50,105 nt of DNA, from contig JAJPIB010000062.1 of assembly GCA_021324995.1 (NCBI GenBank), positions 1 to 50,105 of the forward strand, written 5' to 3'. Below are positions 49,919 to 50,105 of this stretch, in pieces. The notes below the pieces were generated by a model. That model had not been told where the DNA came from. It saw only the letters and a program-made list of their open reading frames with translations, and made no database searches. Made by a program: the position numbers and the translations under genes. The stretch comes from Chlamydiia bacterium. GTDB taxonomy: Bacteria; Chlamydiota; Chlamydiia; Chlamydiales; Rhabdochlamydiaceae. Within the stretch, counting starts at the first letter, position 1. Each line of letters starts with the position of its first letter.

Positions 49919-50105
49919 TACCCAACGTGATTGAAAATTTGGATTTAAGACCGAGCCAAAGCCCCGGGATTGGATGATCGAATCTATACCCGACGCGAAT
50001 GAAAATTTGGATTTAAGACCGAGCCAAAGCCCCGGGATTGGACGATCGAATCTAGCCCCTATTTCTAATAGTGGCGACGATTCGATCGCGCCAATCGCGG
50101 GAGCT
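49919..50105 (+). mobile_element. MITE, TACCC/GGGTA family, copies E1 and E2 (self-nested, cut by window end)
   Basis: E1 starts at 49919 after TA. At 49985-49986, inside its sequence GAATCTA, a second copy E2 begins (49987, TACCCGACGCG...) and runs past the window end. In intact copies the same place reads GAATCTAGCCCC, so E2 inserted into a TA of E1. The remainder of E1 should follow E2 outside the window. Confidence 0.75.

Noticed and set aside
49690..49977. 95-codon plus-strand reading frame after the His-rich protein gene
   Set aside because: It runs through a large palindrome and a MITE; its end (IPNVIENLDL) is the peptide encoded by every copy of that repeat.

Overview
The window reads as chromosome of a member of the order Chlamydiales outside the Chlamydiaceae (a 'chlamydia-like' amoeba-type symbiont or pathogen; I cannot fix the genus). 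The evidence is the double-length UvrA, which is a chlamydial hallmark, and several gene blocks that follow Chlamydia trachomatis order as I remember it. These blocks are pyk/uvrA (CT332-CT333), htrB-ybbR-dacA-cydA-cydB (CT010-CT014), and nusB/murB with infC-rpmI-rplT-pheS (CT831-CT836). Between these housekeeping blocks sit eukaryote-like or chlamydia-specific genes that look like host-interaction effectors.

Layout. 0-6.4 kb: an actin-fragmin-kinase-like kinase with a coupled small protein, trpS, a NADAR-tyrosine phosphatase fusion and a PI3/4-kinase-like protein. 6.6-16.5 kb: a small membrane protein, giant uvrA, a galE with a signal peptide, pyk and a small helical protein, with nested miniature transposons at the galE/pyk and pyk 3' junctions. 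16.5-26.6 kb: rsmE-lpxL, an inserted F-box/beta-propeller gene and glycosyltransferase, ybbR-dacA (c-di-AMP), cydAB (cytochrome bd oxidase) and a DnaQ-like exonuclease. 26.6-31.1 kb: dps, nusB, murB, a PHP phosphoesterase and folC. 31-38.5 kb: an accessory stretch of unrecognised, partly coiled-coil proteins, a LysE exporter, an mnmM-like methyltransferase and an unassigned region of strong RNA-like stems. 38.7-42.9 kb: tRNA-Val, a degenerate threonyl-tRNA synthetase homologue in the classical thrS position, infC (apparently starting at CTG), rpmI, rplT, a terminator, pheS and tRNA-Ser. 42.9-50.1 kb: a minus-strand envelope operon (LicD-like protein, OprB-type porin, acetamidase/formamidase, small exported protein), an RDD membrane protein, a GNAT acetyltransferase, a His/Gly-rich exported protein and a pile-up of palindromic elements at the edge.

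At least five families of small palindromic repeats are visible. Two can be resolved to base precision: a TA-target family with TACCC...GGGTA ends, and a TNA-target family with GAGACTGTTG ends. They are nested in each other and in themselves, and they supply the stop codons or C-terminal residues of neighbouring genes.

The most notable biology is the NADAR-PTP fusion flanked by two atypical kinases, the F-box/propeller protein inserted into a conserved block, the degenerate ThrRS-infC arrangement with a probable CTG start, the datable nested MITEs, and the recurrence of signal peptides on enzymes that are normally cytosolic (GalE, LicD, formamidase). Family assignments come from motif reading only. 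No database search was run, and C. trachomatis locus numbers are from memory.
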